Shown here piece by piece: positions 33,474 to 45,659 of a DNA stretch of 64,000 nucleotides. Source of the stretch: Phytophthora sp. 'mugwort'. Taxonomy: Eukaryota; Oomycota; Peronosporomycetes; Peronosporales; Peronosporaceae. The stretch is from positions 1,328,001 through 1,392,000 of the forward strand of contig JAUCEF010000003.1 in assembly GCA_033558025.1 (NCBI GenBank), written 5' to 3'. The notes beneath the pieces were generated by a model. It saw nothing but the letters and a program-made list of their open reading frames with translations. It was not told the DNA's origin and made no database searches. Every line of letters begins with the position of its first letter. Position 1 is the first letter of the stretch. Made by a program: the position numbers and the translations under genes.

Positions 33474-33811
33474 ATGACCAACCTTGGAGGACCTACTCGC
33501 GGTAAGTACAACTTCTGCTAGTCAAATGTAACAACTTGTGTACGCTTTGGCATTTGTCTATAGGTCTACTACAACGTTTACGACGATGGCAGAGCGAAGT
33601 TGGCCACGACCTCGCCACTGTCAGCAGTTGGGACGATCGGGATGGAACCATAAGCTGCCCGGAGCAAGGCGACGTCGTCAAATTCAAAAGCTTTACTGGT
33701 CTTCGGATGTACCAAGGCGGCTTCTTCCAATTCACGACCCGTCCCAACTATATGGATTCTAACCGTTTTACTATGCTTACTAGCGTACTGCGGTCACTAA
33801 CACCCAGCTGA
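33474..33811 (+). CDS. Small two-exon gene or remnant with OB-fold-like sequence
   Basis: Proposed exons 33474-33501 and 33564-33811, with a 62-nt intron bounded by a perfect GTAAGT donor and TATAG acceptor; the phase fits and gives 91 aa. The exon 2 text HDLATVSSWDDRDGTISCPE, then QGDVVKFKSFTGLRMYQGGF, resembles the second half of small single-strand-binding OB folds such as SOSS-B (D-x-x-G-x-I...GD-hh-h...G...Y-x-G). The first half of such a domain is missing. It may be a 5'-truncated copy of such a gene or a chance match. There is a decayed copia piece 400 bp away. Confidence 0.3.
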
Positions 33812-34459
33812 CGCCGACTGGACGCAGCCGCATCACTTTCTATTTTCACACTTAAACGTCAATACTGATTCACTTGCTACCGGCCTATGTATTCCCCTGT
33901 TGCAGCGCTCCGGGCTGCCTATGAGGGCAGTCTTTTTTGTTGTGATGTATAAGATTCGCATTCTGTGCTTACTAATTTATGAGGGGCGTCTTTGGTTAAT
34001 GCAATGCATAATATGCCCATAAAATGGATCCAATGCATCCTTCGTGCATCCTACTGCTTACTTCAACAGCGCTAATTCCGGGTTTGGGAAGCATACCCAC
34101 CTTTAAGACGGATGCATCGACGACGGAAGTTAGTGAGACGGCACAGAGGGCGCTTCTTCACCAATCCCAAGGTGTGTTCGACCAGCACAGTAATGTCTGG
34201 GGGCATCGGGCTGAATGCAGCGGAACGGGAAGTTCTGAAAACCCACGAAGAAGAAACGAAAGCGGGAGAAGGACCTGTATCCGCGCGACCAGACCAGACG
34301 AGCCATCGGCACAAAGGCAGTGTGAAACGGAAGGTGACGATAATGAAGGTGACGACGGAGGAGGAAAGCTACAGCGGTGAGGCATCAGATGAAGCTTCAC
34401 TGTCGACGAAGCAAAAAACGTAGGGGGTTGGCGCGCCAAGCCGCGGCACCGGACAGAGC

Positions 34460-34730
34460 ATCTGATTTCGCGCGGAAGTGAAAACTACACGCCGCCGAAT
34501 GAGCTCAGCCAATGCTACGCATGTGACGAGGTGGGACATTTTGCCAAACAGTGTATGGACCCAGTTGCGGAGGCTCGCAACGATGTCTATCTCGTTAGAC
34601 GCTCGGCGAAGCAGAGGCCGGAAAACGGCGAGCGGGTGCAGCAGGAGGAGTACTGCACTCGAGGCAGATGATAAATCCCCAGCGGGTGGCGATACGAGAG
34701 GCGAGCGGGATACCACTAGCTGTTGTGAGT
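34460..34730 (+). pseudogene. Retrotransposon gag fragment with CCHC zinc knuckle
   Basis: A plus-strand frame contains NELSQCYACDEVGHFAKQC, a perfect C-x2-C-x4-H-x4-C zinc knuckle of a retrotransposon nucleocapsid. A basic, Arg-rich segment and a stop follow. The sequence from about 34024 onward has broken frames of similar composition and is probably the rest of the gag gene. No protease or polymerase follows on this strand. Confidence 0.55.
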
Positions 34731-35022
34731 TGAGTCACAAATCGAACAACGAGAAAAAGCAGGATGATATTAGTGATAAATAGGATATGCGGAGAACGAG
34801 TGGGGCATAGTCTGTCAAACGGTACAAGACAAGCAGGACGCGTCGAATGACGTGAAGGTGGCAGAAACAGCTAAGAATCGCAGAATTGATGGACCAGACT
34901 CGATGGGCAAGGTGGTGAGGTTCCCCCACCCCAGTCCGGCACGCCGCGCACGCTGTGCATGAGCATGAAGAGCACGACGTCTTCGCACTCTCTTGTCGAC
35001 ATGTTCGGCTTAGAATTGACTT

Positions 35023-36380
35023 TCATGGCGGAAAGCTGGCGGGGTTGGATGAGTGCAAGCGGTGCTTGTAATGGTGGCAAATCCGGACTACGCGTGCCGT
35101 GAAGGGGGTCGCTCCCCTTCTTTTAGTCGTAGCTCCCCCGTTTGTGGGAAAATTTAGCGCCAAATTTTCCCACAACGGGGGAGCTACGAAAAGCGGAGAT
35201 CGAACCGCGTCACTCCCATCAATTAACGTGTGTAAAGCGAGCCCCTGGGGAAATTGCAATGCCAGCTGTTTTTTGCTGTTGCACTTATTTCTAACCGGAG
35301 GAAGTACAGAGAAACACTCGCGATGCCAGCACGTGTTTCGACGCAGTTTCAGTTTACACGACGCACAGTAAAATGTCGTTTTCCCCCCACGTGCCTGGTC
35401 CGCTCGCTTTAACACCGACCAAACTTGACAAGCTCGGTGACGGCGCTCCGCGTCTCCTCACCATTTCCCTTCCGCCACTCGTCAGTCTGGACAGGCACTT
35501 GGGAAGTCTCTACTCTGCTAGCCTTTATCGGCGTGGGCTGGAGACCTTGATGGCGCAGCAGTTGGTCCCAGTCGCTGGGTTGAAGCTGACAGAGCTCCAA
35601 ATGTAGCTGCTTCAGGAAGCTGACATGTGATACCTTGCTCTTGCCATCGGCGGCACGGCGTGCATTGTAGCTAATGAAAGAATTGATGATAGCCATGCCA
35701 ATTAGGCCAAGAAACAACGACTTGTAATACTTTTTGTAGCGTCTAGCCAGCTGAAGCGAGTACCTGTTGTATAATACACGTTAATATTGAACCGATCGTG
35801 GCTGTACACAATAAGAGAACTTACCGTTGTAGGCGGAGTTGATCATGGACATCAACCACCTTGAAACTCTGGTAGTCTTTGACGAATCTTGAACACATCA
35901 CTTCGGTTTGTTCACCAGTATCTGGGTCACGACGCACAATTCTGTCTAGCGTGGTGTTGCCGCCATCAGCGAGCACGAAGACGCTTTGGTTATCCCACCA
36001 GCGCGTAAACTTTATTCCGAGGGGACTTGCAGCATCTCCGCTATGTGAAAGGTCCCTCTCGTGACCCATGCCAGTCGCTAGTTCGACTCCTTTTCGACCA
36101 TTCTTTTTCTTCTTAGGTAGAATCGCACTGCCCAGGCCTTTCTTGTTCGTCATGACAGTACCCACGCTGTAGGAATTCATAGCCAATAGCCGCATCGAGA
36201 GTACGACCGAAGTGTTCGGTCACGATAAGGCGGAACTCTGGCAGACTGTCTGGTCCAAACACCTGACGAAGGTTTCTCACAACTGCACTGCTACAGGGCC
36301 GGACTACGTCTCGGGTGGAGCGCTGCCGACATGGTTTTCCCGCTTTCTGCAGCACATCTCAAAACTGTAGTATACACGAT
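35023..36380 (-). pseudogene. piggyBac-like (DDE_Tnp_1_7) transposase, 5' truncated and broken
   Basis: Minus strand. About 36300-36190 has NLRQVFGPDSLPEFRLIVTE. After a frameshift, RLLAMNSYSVGTVMTNKKGLG and FTRWWDNQSVFVLADGG follow. Then DYQSFKVVDVHDQLRLQR is joined over a probable intron (about 35760-35825) to YKKYYKSLFLGLIGMAIINSFI. This series (YSVGT-x-NRKG, WWDxxxV, GVDxxDQLR, KKYYKSLFLGLIxMAxxN) is typical of piggyBac-derived transposases. A Cys-rich tail near 35390-35330 (FYCASCKLKL...) corresponds to the C-terminal zinc region. The N-terminal third with the first catalytic Asp is missing, and frameshifts separate the parts. Confidence 0.65.
35128..35188. repeat. 61-bp hairpin (inverted repeat with 27-28 nt arms)
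   Basis: Arms cgtagctcccccgtttgtgg... and its inverted complement pair along 27-28 nt with a single extra base and a loop of about 6 nt. It lies within the C-terminal end of the piggyBac-like remnant. Such a long hairpin could be a head-to-head TIR pair, a tiny foldback element, or a transcription-stop structure. Confidence 0.8.
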
Positions 36381-36438
36381 AGTTACATTCGGTTACCATC
36401 TAACGTACACGATAAGCAAACTTACAGCCAAAAAAAAA

Positions 36439-36475
36439 GAGAGCGTGCCCCGAGCGTGCCCGAAGGCACGCTCTC
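36439..36475. repeat. Short hairpin between piggyBac and gypsy remnants
   Basis: gagagcgtgcc (36439-36449) and ggcacgctctc (36465-36475) are perfect inverted copies separated by 15 nt that contain a further partial copy. It lies a few bases from the truncated end of the gypsy fragment and may mark an insertion end. Confidence 0.6.
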
Positions 36476-36479
36476 TTAC

Positions 36480-37342
36480 TTACCGAATGCAATACTGGCG
36501 CCATTGCTTGACTGATATAGGCTTGGTACCAGGCTTGAGCAGAATTTCGTGCTCAATTCCCTCCCGTACCTGAGGTGTCTCGTTCGGAAGCTCCGTGCGA
36601 ACGACAGTGCCCGCATAATTGCGTAGAGTTGCATACGCCGGATTGTCCTTGAGAGCTTCCCATCCTTGATTCTTAAAGCGTTCGGCCTTCTCCGAATCAT
36701 GCGGATTGATGACAAAGACGGATTCAATGTCCTTGTCGTGACGCAACATTCTCAGGAACTGCTGAGAAGAAACAAGATGAGTAATACTATAGCGGCCATA
36801 GTGACCTTGCTGCCGATAGTAATCGAAAATCTCCCGGATCTGATCTATGCGAGGTCTGCGTTGTCCAGCAGCCCATCTGGCTGGACGTTGCTTCGGCAGT
36901 TTTAGTTGAACCTCTTCGCGGTGTTCCGTTTTGATACGAGGTGTCACGCGTCCTGTACTCCAGTCGACATCCGGATTTTGCTCACGAAGCCACATCATGC
37001 CTAGGATAACATCCTTGTTCTCCGGAACAGGAATAACCTGAAATGCTCCCTTTGTCAATGGAAAGCCAGGTACAGTAAATTAATTTGCACAGTTCGACGC
37101 GGACGGTGAACAACCTGATCGTAACCAAGGTCAATTTGCATCATCTCACCCTCGGTGACATCAAGCTCAAGTTTCTGCACCAATTCCTCGGATACGCCGT
37201 TTAGGCTGCATCCATTAGCGATGAAGACGGTGACGGGTCTTTCTTGACCAGCGCCTTTGAAAGCTTGAGCTTCCGCTTCGAGGATAGCATACAGTGCGCG
37301 GATACTGGTTGGATTGTCGAACACCTCAAAGTAATTACACAT
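36480..37342 (-). pseudogene. Ty3/gypsy pol fragment: retropepsin to start of reverse transcriptase
   Basis: On the minus strand, 37342-37058 gives VFIANGCSLNGVSEELVQKL, a retropepsin-like region where the catalytic D-T/S-G is changed (N-G-C). A frame change near 37058 follows, then KDVILGMMWLREQNPDVDW, the hILGxxWL box at the end of the protease. A linker follows, and then ELPNETPQVREGIEHEI...LKPGTKPI, the usual start of the gypsy reverse transcriptase. The frame stops at 36480 next to the hairpin, before the catalytic RT motifs. It is truncated and non-functional. Confidence 0.7.
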
Positions 37343-39493
37343 TCAAAAAGGCCATGCTGTATCCCACACTCGAATAATTGCCTAGGGCGGAGGTGAAGAT
37401 CATGTTTTAATAGCGACCAAACTGCCGTTGACTGACATGACTGGGCTCCGTGGACCCAAGGTTTTAAGGATATTGGGGGTAACGGATATGTGAGTCTTTC
37501 AGCAAGTAATATTATCCATTCCCCCCTTATGGTGAGATTAGAGTATTACAAACCTGAAGGCTTTAATGAAGTCAGACTACGTATCGACGCGTGTTTGGCC
37601 GAGCTCGCGCTGGAGATACCCCCTGGCACGATTGTGAGCACTGGTGAACGACCAATATTAGCCAGGAATAAGCAATTTGTAAGTCGAGATTATGATGAGG
37701 ACAACGTGATATAGTTGTTTTGTTTCTCGTTAGGTATTTGTGTTCTCCATGATATTTTGCACGCGCATGAGGTCCACTACACATGAACTTCAGGTTAATC
37801 CCGGGCAAAATGCCGTGCTTAGGGAACCATGTCTTGAATTCTAAGAAACATCGAAAATGTGATTTGTTTATGCAAATGGCATAGCTAGTCGAAGCCTAGG
37901 TTTTCGCCTCGGGGCTCAGAAACCGAAAAGGACCTAGCGTCGACAAAAATTTCACAAGAGCTTTTCAATCACTTTCCATCAATATAATTTTCTATCCAAT
38001 CACTTCACTGCATCATATATGTTGTACTTTGGCACTCTGAAATCCACCGCTAAGAAATGAAGCCTTCCTGCACGAGCGTACGATCAAATGGAAACGAAAA
38101 GAAGCCCAGAGTAGGAGCGTGCTCTCCTCAATACGAGGCATTTAGGTATATAATTCGGTCGTCTAAACTCTGTGCTCACCCACGCGTTTTGGAGCAAATA
38201 CGCATTCTTCCGCTGTCTGTGACGTAGTTGCCGCCAACAGCAACTGCGTCAGGTTGCAGATGAAGATACAGCTGCAGCCTTTTGTGGTTCTAAAATTATA
38301 TAATATCAATCTGGGATAGGAAAATGCCATAATCATTTATATGGTTGGTTTAAAATCAAAATAAGATAGGCAAGAATCCAGACAGGTATCTGGATTATTA
38401 GATTGTTACCAGAGAACCACAGATACGCGGAAGTTTAATCAAGGCGATTGGTAGGATAGCTACCAACTGGGATTTGATAATGATAGGGTTAAGGAGGCAC
38501 TAGATACGTCAGGAAGAGCCACCGGGCCACTAGTTAGCCGCAGGGCAATCCATAAGCTCAATCTCAATCACTTCTCAAAATTTGCTTTTATAGCAACAGC
38601 TTCCTCTCCTTCTCCGACCTCACCCAGATCACCAACCACGCCCCGCCGAAAAGCCCTTCAAATCAACCGCTTTCTCCACGCTTGTGTTACATAGTAGCAC
38701 TTGTCGTGTCAAATTCAAGAGTTCAAGGCAAGGGTGCTCGTGGACACAAGTGGGAAGCGAGTATCCTGCGGTATAAAAACCAGGATAATGAAAAAGGTAG
38801 AAATACTTTCCAACCTAAACGCATTAATTGGTCATAACGATATTGGTGCGAGCCACATAGTGGGGGGGCACTAGGTCACAAAAGGTAGCTTTTAACAGCA
38901 CGAACTTAACGTTCAGTGGCTGGTTGCTGGGGTTGCACGCCAGTGTGGTACATACATCTGGAGCTCCTTCGGTAGGCCTATGGTTTAGTGCTTTCACCTT
39001 TGGTGAATCCCTGTCCCGCTACTGAAAACACGGAAAATAACTTCTGGATAGCTGCCCTTGGTTTAGCTTGATCTACATCCATGATACTGAGCTGTTTCGT
39101 TGTGCTTCCATGTATGGGTAAACGAAGACTCGTGAACCCGAAACTTCGTTTTATAATACTACTGAATCCCTTACCGCAAGGAGCTAGACAAGCTTCGAAA
39201 GGACTTGTGGTTAGCAACGGTAAAGCAGTTGAAGCTCGTCCAACTGACCGAGACGAAATCCTGGATTGCAGGACGCAAGCGCCAGGAACGTTGTTCACGA
39301 CACCACAGAACAACTGAAGCCCGGATTCAGCAAACGCAAGGAAATTTGGAAGGTTCATTTGACCACTCCATCCAACGTAACAAGAAGCGTAAACTATAAA
39401 AAAAACGAATTTAATCAGTTCCGTTTTTTAATTTTTAGCTTTAGATAGGGTTTCGATAGATTTCTAAGAAGAGCACTGAGAAGTCCAGCAAGT
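37343..39493. other. No confident gene; AT-rich repeat sequence
   Basis: Short frames only. From 38280 to 38560 it is AT-rich. Frames on both strands at 38978-39450 overlap and have no known domain. The segment just upstream of 39494 may be LTR or leader of the gag gene that follows, but no LTR pair was found. Confidence 0.35.
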
Positions 39494-40540
39494 ATGGCCC
39501 AAAGAAGAGGTCGTACGGCTGAGCACCCGTCTCCGAACCCTAGACCTCGTCAACAGAGCAGAACGAGCGCTCCTGACGACACTGAAGCTTCACGGCCAAC
39601 GTCGCGCCCAAGCACACGAGCGCAGACGCCGCAAAATGCAGCAAGTGCCAATGACCAAGCGGATTCGGCCGCCCAGGCTACCGCAACTCCTTCTGCGACT
39701 GCAGGACATGACACATTGTCCATGCAGCAACTGCTGCTGCATCTTACGCAGCAGCAACAGCAGTATCAAGCCCAGGTGCAAGCTCAAATACAAGCCCAAA
39801 TGCAACAAGCTAACGAGCGCTTCGAGTTTCTCGTCGCATCAAGAGGGTAACAGAAGAAGAAGGATCCTCCTGTTATTAGGGAAAATTTGTGAAGACATTG
39901 AACTATGGGTCTTCGCAACGGAGCAATACTACGCTCACAAGCGTCACGTGATGGCAGCAGAGTCGTCAGACTTTGTGACGTTAATCTCGAGCAATTTGGG
40001 CAAGTCCGTGTTGAATAGGTATCGCGCCTTTATAGCGACTGTGAGCTCATGAACGTGCACAAGACATGGGCACTGTTCAAAACTCAACTGCGCACACGCT
40101 TTAGACCCAACGATTTTGAGTATGATCTTCGAGAACGGGTGTTTTACCTAAAACAAAAGGAAACTATCCACGAGTACGTCTTTAAGTTCCAGGACTTGTC
40201 GTCCTAAACTGAGTTAGAAATCAGTGAACTAGAGAAGCGGTCCTTTTCCAGAATGGATTACGGGAAGAAACTGCGAAGAAGATCAAGGAAGAAAGTCCGA
40301 GTACTCTCCAGGAGACTATTGCGCCCGGTAAACCACCTCGTGCTCCGACCACGTCGTCTAAGTCAACGCCAGTGGAATCGGGCTTTCGTTCGAGCAAGTC
40401 ACGACCCCAGAAACCTAAGCGTTTCGAAAAGAAGAAAGACAAGAATGACGACTGGACTAAAATAGCGACGTGCAACAATTGTGGCGTGGTTGATCACATT
40501 TCTCCACAATGTACTGCTCCAAAACGTAAGGAAGCGAATC
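39494..40540 (+). pseudogene. Ty3/gypsy gag gene, decayed
   Basis: An ATG at 39494 opens a Gln/Pro/Ser-rich N-terminus ending in a Gln-rich coiled stretch (39720-39830). After a frameshift near 39850 comes EDIELWVFATEQYYAHKRHV, then, after another, TWALFKTQLRTRFRPNDFEY and LRERVFYLKQKETIHEYVFK, the typical retrotransposon gag fold region. A stop lies near 40204. Further on, a basic Lys/Arg stretch precedes CNNCGVVDHISPQC, a C-x2-C-x4-H-x4-C zinc knuckle (about 40471-40512). Protease and polymerase do not follow. Confidence 0.7.
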
Positions 40541-41087
40541 GATACATTAGTGGTATGATTTCCGGGTGTATTTGCGTACATGTACTCGAAAAAAATAATC
40601 GGATCGTGTGTTGTACTCATGCATTAATATGAGGTCATATCTAGGGGTAGAATTCAATCAGGTGGTAGCCGACGCGCCATATAGAATGCTATAACGTATT
40701 GACAATACCCAGCATTTGCACCTATATCGAGCAATTTTGAGATGAAATATACAATTTAATGTGCGGCCGTAGATAGTTTTCACAAAAGCACGCAATTGCA
40801 TTCTTCCAGGCCTACCAGAATTCAGCATCCGCATTGATACCGCTCAATTCCTTTGACAGTGCATAAGCATACTCACGACTAGGCTTGAATGTGCTGTCAG
40901 CTCTCACATCGTTTTTAGATTTAAGCTTACGTTGCGCAACAGTTCCGCAAGAACCTCTTACTGTAAATATTTGTCATCCATTTATTCTAGGAGGAACTAG
41001 CAAACACAACATGTACACAACATTTGACTGGAGGCGAGCAGCTCCAGTCCATTCCGCCTGTTGAACCATTTGCAAGCAAGACAGTCG

Positions 41088-41919
41088 ATGGGCATGAACG
41101 CGACGGACGCTGAGGCCCCTGAGGGCCCCGTCAAATACCGCCTGGTGGAGGCCGAGGAGGTGAGCGACAAGCCGCACGGCTCGTCGCCTGCCACGCGTGC
41201 CACCAAGCCCAAACGCAAAAGCAAACTCAACTGGTCGCAGTCCCCAGTGGAGGGCGAGGACAGCGTCGAGGGCGACAACGCCTCGATATCCCAGGTGGAC
41301 GCTGCGGCGTCCTCATCGGATGTGCGGACACATGGAGGACATCACCATCACCAGCAGGGACGTCGCGGGCCTCGCGGCGGAGGACGCTTCGGAGGTCGTC
41401 GCCTGCACGGAGATAGCAACGGCGCTTTCTACAACGGCGTGTACGTGCCCACGCCCGACGTGAACATGACCGCTCAGTGGGCCAAGAACCAAATGTACGT
41501 TGCCGCTACCCACGTGAAACTGTGCTTTGGTGCCTGGTAGTTTTATGTGTTTTGTAAGTTGTGACTGACTTCACTTGTTGATAATGGCCTCTTCGGACGG
41601 ACTTAGTGAGTTCTACTTCACGTCGGATAATTTGGTGCATGACATCTTCCTGCGCCAGCACATGGATGTCGACGGATACGTGCCTTTGGCCTTTGTGGGC
41701 AGCTTCCAGGCCGTCTACTCTGTCCACCAGGACTACGAATCCCTTCTGGAGGCCATGAAGCACTCGGAGACTATCGAGCTGGACGAACAGAACGAGAAGA
41801 TCCGTCTCCGTGAAGGATGGCAGAAGTGGGTCTGGCCGAATGCCGAAGGAGGATATGGCGTACCGCGGTACATCAAGCTCGCGGAGGGTGAGACGCGCGC
41901 TGATGAGAAGACGGCATAG
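41088..41919 (+). CDS. La-related protein (LARP1/LARP4-type), two exons
   Basis: RNA-binding La-motif protein, probably acting in mRNA stability or translation in the cytoplasm. Exons 41088-41494 and 41607-41919 are joined over a 112-nt GT-AG intron; the joined text NQIEFYFTSDNLVHDIFLRQ is the classical start of a La motif, which fixes the splice site. It gives 239 aa. The N-terminal half is acidic, then basic (KPKRKSK), followed by an RG-rich stretch (GRRGPRGGGRFGGRR) and YNGVYVPTP. The La motif runs from about residue 132 to 215, with MDVDGYVPLAFVGSFQAV and KHSETIELDEQNEKIRLREG, and the protein ends shortly after. There is no DM15 region or RRM, so it is a short LARP. The second in-frame ATG (41094) is also possible. 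A TCATCCATTT initiator-like site lies about 115 nt upstream. Confidence 0.85.
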
Positions 41920-42970
41920 ATGCCACTACAAGTGGACAGACAGACAGGAGAGCAGAGCAGGTGGCGTGGCAGGATGAAAGTGTGAGCAGAGGAATGCGAC
42001 AGCGAGCTGGGGCTATGGGCGAGGACAGGAAAAGCAGGAGCTCACCTGCCCCACACGGTGGACGCATGACAGGAGGATCCTGCGGTTGTTGTTTATTTGC
42101 ATATTGCGCACAGCCGTCGACAGCGAGGGAAACCGAACAAAAAAGTAGACTACCAAGCAACGATACATAGAGCACAAGCTGCACACAGACGAGAAAAACA
42201 TAAAAATTAACTTGAGCAAAATGAACTCGAGTGTACATGTATTGGGCTGCGGCGCGAACTCCCCCGGAATGAACACAAATTGAAGTTTCGGTTGGAGAGG
42301 TGATATTCCTAGTGGACTACAGATGATCCCCTAGCTAGCAATAGCGTAACTATTTATGCCTCTAAGGGTATTTCCCCGGCCATCTTCTCGCCTTGCACGG
42401 CTTAGTTCCACTGTCCCGGTATTCCGGATTTATATGTAGTTTCGAAGTTGTTTTTGGTTGAAATGTGTCGGTCGTGGTGCGCGAAGGTTGATAATAAAAA
42501 AGCGCAAGTACATGTAACACAGCGCTCAAATCGATAGGACCACTAAATCTGGTCACGTAGTTCTCGGCTTGTACGGGGAATTAGAAGCTACTGTTATTAA
42601 TAGATATTTGTTTAACGAAACCGTTGGAGCCCCTGATCCATAACCCTACGCCATACATGACCCATGATTATGGTTTTCCATGATTGAAAAATAAAATAGA
42701 AACCGACAGCCTTCAAGAACCATCATTCTTGCGTAACCTCCGCTATCAAACTTCGTGAAAAGCTCAACAATACTGAAAGACGTGTTTTGTCCCTGCTGAC
42801 AACGAGCAAGAAACCGTTGCCTCCCTGCTGCACCGCATCCCGTGACCGTTACGTCCCCGCCCCTGCGCGCCCAACGCGCCCTCATGGTAACCAAGACGAC
42901 CACTTGTTCAGAAGACCGGACAGCGAAAAAAGTCCCTGACTCGCTGGGAGCGGAGATGCAGTCGCAGGAC
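41920..42970. other. LARP 3' flank and intergenic, no gene seen
   Basis: Frames are short and overlap on both strands. The composition changes to AT-rich around 42400-42700. A GC-rich minus-strand frame at 42646-42903 has no recognisable domain. No TIR for the MULE that follows was found here. Confidence 0.35.
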
Positions 42971-42989
42971 TAGCCCCCGCTACGAGGAT

Positions 42990-45399
42990 AGTGGATATGG
43001 CGATGGGAGTACGGAGGGAGGAAGAGGAAGTGCTGGCGACGCTAGCGGCGCGACCGGGAACGCAGAAGAAGCGAGTGACGCTGTCGACAACGCTGACGAA
43101 GCAAGCGACACTGAAGACTCGCGCTCAGTCAAGAGGCGCGGCAAGGGCGTCTGTGATACAGTCCGTGCCGATTTATCCGAGGCAACCCGCTTCTGCTGGC
43201 GGATGGTAAAGTTGTCTCCGTGGACCCGCCCAATACGTGGCACAAGGACTGGTCTGCGTGGCTCGCGTACGCGGACAAGTACGCGGACTCGACTATGCAG
43301 GTGCTCCCTATCGTCGGGACCATGTGTCACAAAGAGCGGAACCGGCGGCTGCTCTGGACGAACAAGGGAAAGCAAGGGGCTGCAGAGCTGGTACCAGAGG
43401 CGCTCGACCCATATCAGCGTGTGTGTCGATGTACTATGGCTGGCGTCCACGAGCAAACCGCGGAACTGGCAAGCGACCGCGCCAGCACGTCCGGTACACC
43501 GGTTGTCCGTGCAGATTCGTCGTCCAGTTGGTAAAGCGCACGACTGCTGGGAGTTCAAGGTCAAGTGCGGTACTTTCCTCCACAACCACGCGGTGTCGTC
43601 AGAGACCTATGCCACATATCCTTGTGCGCGCGGCTCGGACGACGAGCGAGTTGGAGCGCGTTTCAAAGGGATGCTCGCTGTGAGAGCGAAGCGGTCCAAG
43701 ATCTTGACTACCTCTCGCTGTGAGAGCGAAGCGGTCCAAGATCTTGACTACCTCTCGAGCACAACGAGAACGTCATCCAGAGCGACGTGGACAACCTCGT
43801 GCGATCGTACGCAGCGTCGACGAACCACCCAGATGACAATGAGGCGACCACGCTGGAGATTGCAGCTTTCGCCGCGGGGGATCCGAAGAGCGTCGTCAGT
43901 GTGGACGACTCGCGGACTGCTGAGACCGGCGTGATCTCCTTGTCGTCTGCGCACATGCGGCAGATGTACACGCGCTTCCCGGAGATCCTGCTCGTGGATT
44001 GCAGCCACAAAACGAACAGGTTAGTCGAAACGACTGTCCAAGATTTTTTTCGTTACTAACCCATGTTTGCTATTGTTGGACAGATACAACTATCAGCTCT
44101 GCACGTTCACGGTGATGAACGAGTTCGGTGAAGGCACTGCAGTGCAGCACTCTCTGTTGGAGGCCAACGGGGGCTGGCACATGGACCGCGCGATTGAGCA
44201 TTTCAAGCGAGTGCATCCTGACAGAATCAAGTTGCTACGCATAATTATGGTGGACAAGGCCATGAACGAGATCTGCGTGCTCCATAGCCACTTCCCCGAG
44301 ACCCGGGTGCTCATCTGCCACTTCCATGTCGTGAAGTATCTCAAGGAGATGCGGTCGAAGTTCGAGTTTTAGAAGACATCTGCAGACGATGCGGCCCGGA
44401 TCGACGGCGCGGTTTATAAGATGGTATATGCAGTGTGCGCCGAGAACTACGCTGCGCTTCTGGCCTCCCTGCACGGCGTCCGCACGCGCATCGGTCACGA
44501 GGGATTTTTTGACTACTTCTCTCGGAACTGGGACTCGTGCAAGGACATGTGGGTTATGTTCTACAGTGCCAAGCTGCCGCACTTCAAGAACACTAACAAT
44601 CGGCTAGAGAGCTTCTTCGGCAAACTCAAGGACGGTGTTGACAGCGACAAGACCATGGCGGCGTGCATCAAGGCGTTGATCGCGAAGGACCGGAGATCTG
44701 AGAAGCAGTACAAGTACAAGCTGTCGCGTGTTGGTCGCTACGTAAACACGGGCTTTGACGAGGAGATGGCAAATATGTTGCGTTTCACAACTACGCATCA
44801 CGTCGCCGACGAGATCGCGACATAGTACGCGACAGATCTGTCCAAAGCGGACAGCCACACGTTCGAGCCGGACGCCAAAGAACCAGGGGGTATCGTTCTG
44901 GTGCGGGGGGTCACGCGGCACCGCACCGCCTGGCAACAATCGATTGGGCGCGCGATTGCGAGTTTGCGATGTCGATGCAGCTCCCCTGTCGCCACGCAAT
45001 TGCGTACAAGAATCGTATGTCGGTACCGGGTCCGGTTATCCCGTGGAACCGCATCGATGAAAGGTATGCTACGCTGTGTTCATGATTCGAAATTGTCCAT
45101 GACTGTGCCATAACCTGTCCACAGTCTGTCTATGATTTTGTAGATGGACCAGTCCCGTGACCGAGTTGACCAGCGTGCGCCAACTCAATTACAGATACTT
45201 CGCTGCCGATGAGGAGGGCCGAGCGAGAAAGAAGCGGCGCATCCACCAGGAGAAGTACCGAGACGCCGTTCGAGCCACGCATCTGATTGCGTCTGAGTGC
45301 TCTGACATTGTAGACGATGACGAGTTCGATGACGAGTTCTTCTCCGAGGATGTTGGTGTTATCAAGTCGGCCAAAACCATCTTTCGACCGCGACCATGA
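42990..45399 (+). pseudogene. MULE transposase with introns and SWIM-like motif (MULE-Ulp1 type element)
   Basis: A plus-strand MULE transposase in nearly continuous frames. After an acidic N-terminus come HKDWSAWLAYADKYADSTMQ and WEFKVKCGTFLHNHAVSSE (FAR1/MULE zinc-like region). The catalytic part has ILLVDCSHKTNRYNYQL, joined over a 64-nt intron (44020-44083), then RIIMVDKAMNEI and VLICHFHVVKYL, so both Asp positions and the C-x-x-H are present. NNRLESFFGKLK and a SWIM-like CEFAMSMQLPCRHAIAY follow, then an intron at about 45064-45143 and an acidic tail. Damage: frameshifts near 43200 and 43500, a 40-bp duplication at 43676, a TAG at 44370 and a TAG at 44823. Confidence 0.7.
43676..43755 (+). 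repeat. 40-bp perfect direct tandem duplication
   Basis: The 40-nt unit starting cgctgtgagagcgaagcggt at 43676 is repeated exactly at 43716. As 40 is not a multiple of three, it shifts the transposase reading frame. Confidence 0.95.
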
Positions 45400-45659
45400 A
45401 CCAGACATGGATAGCGATACTGCCGGAGGAGGTGTCCTCGCTCTGACAGGTGCAGCTGACTGACTACCGTGAAAATAGAGGCCGTAAGGCAGACGACAAC
45501 CACTTCAGATCTGGCGGATGCATATGAATACAGCGACTACAAAAATGCTGCTAATGGTGGCTCTGCCTCCTCTGGTGTAACCATTCGACTTAATCCCAAG
45601 GCGCGAAAGGTCGGTCGTCCGTAGATTAAGAGGTTCAAGACCGAGGCATCTGAAAAAAC

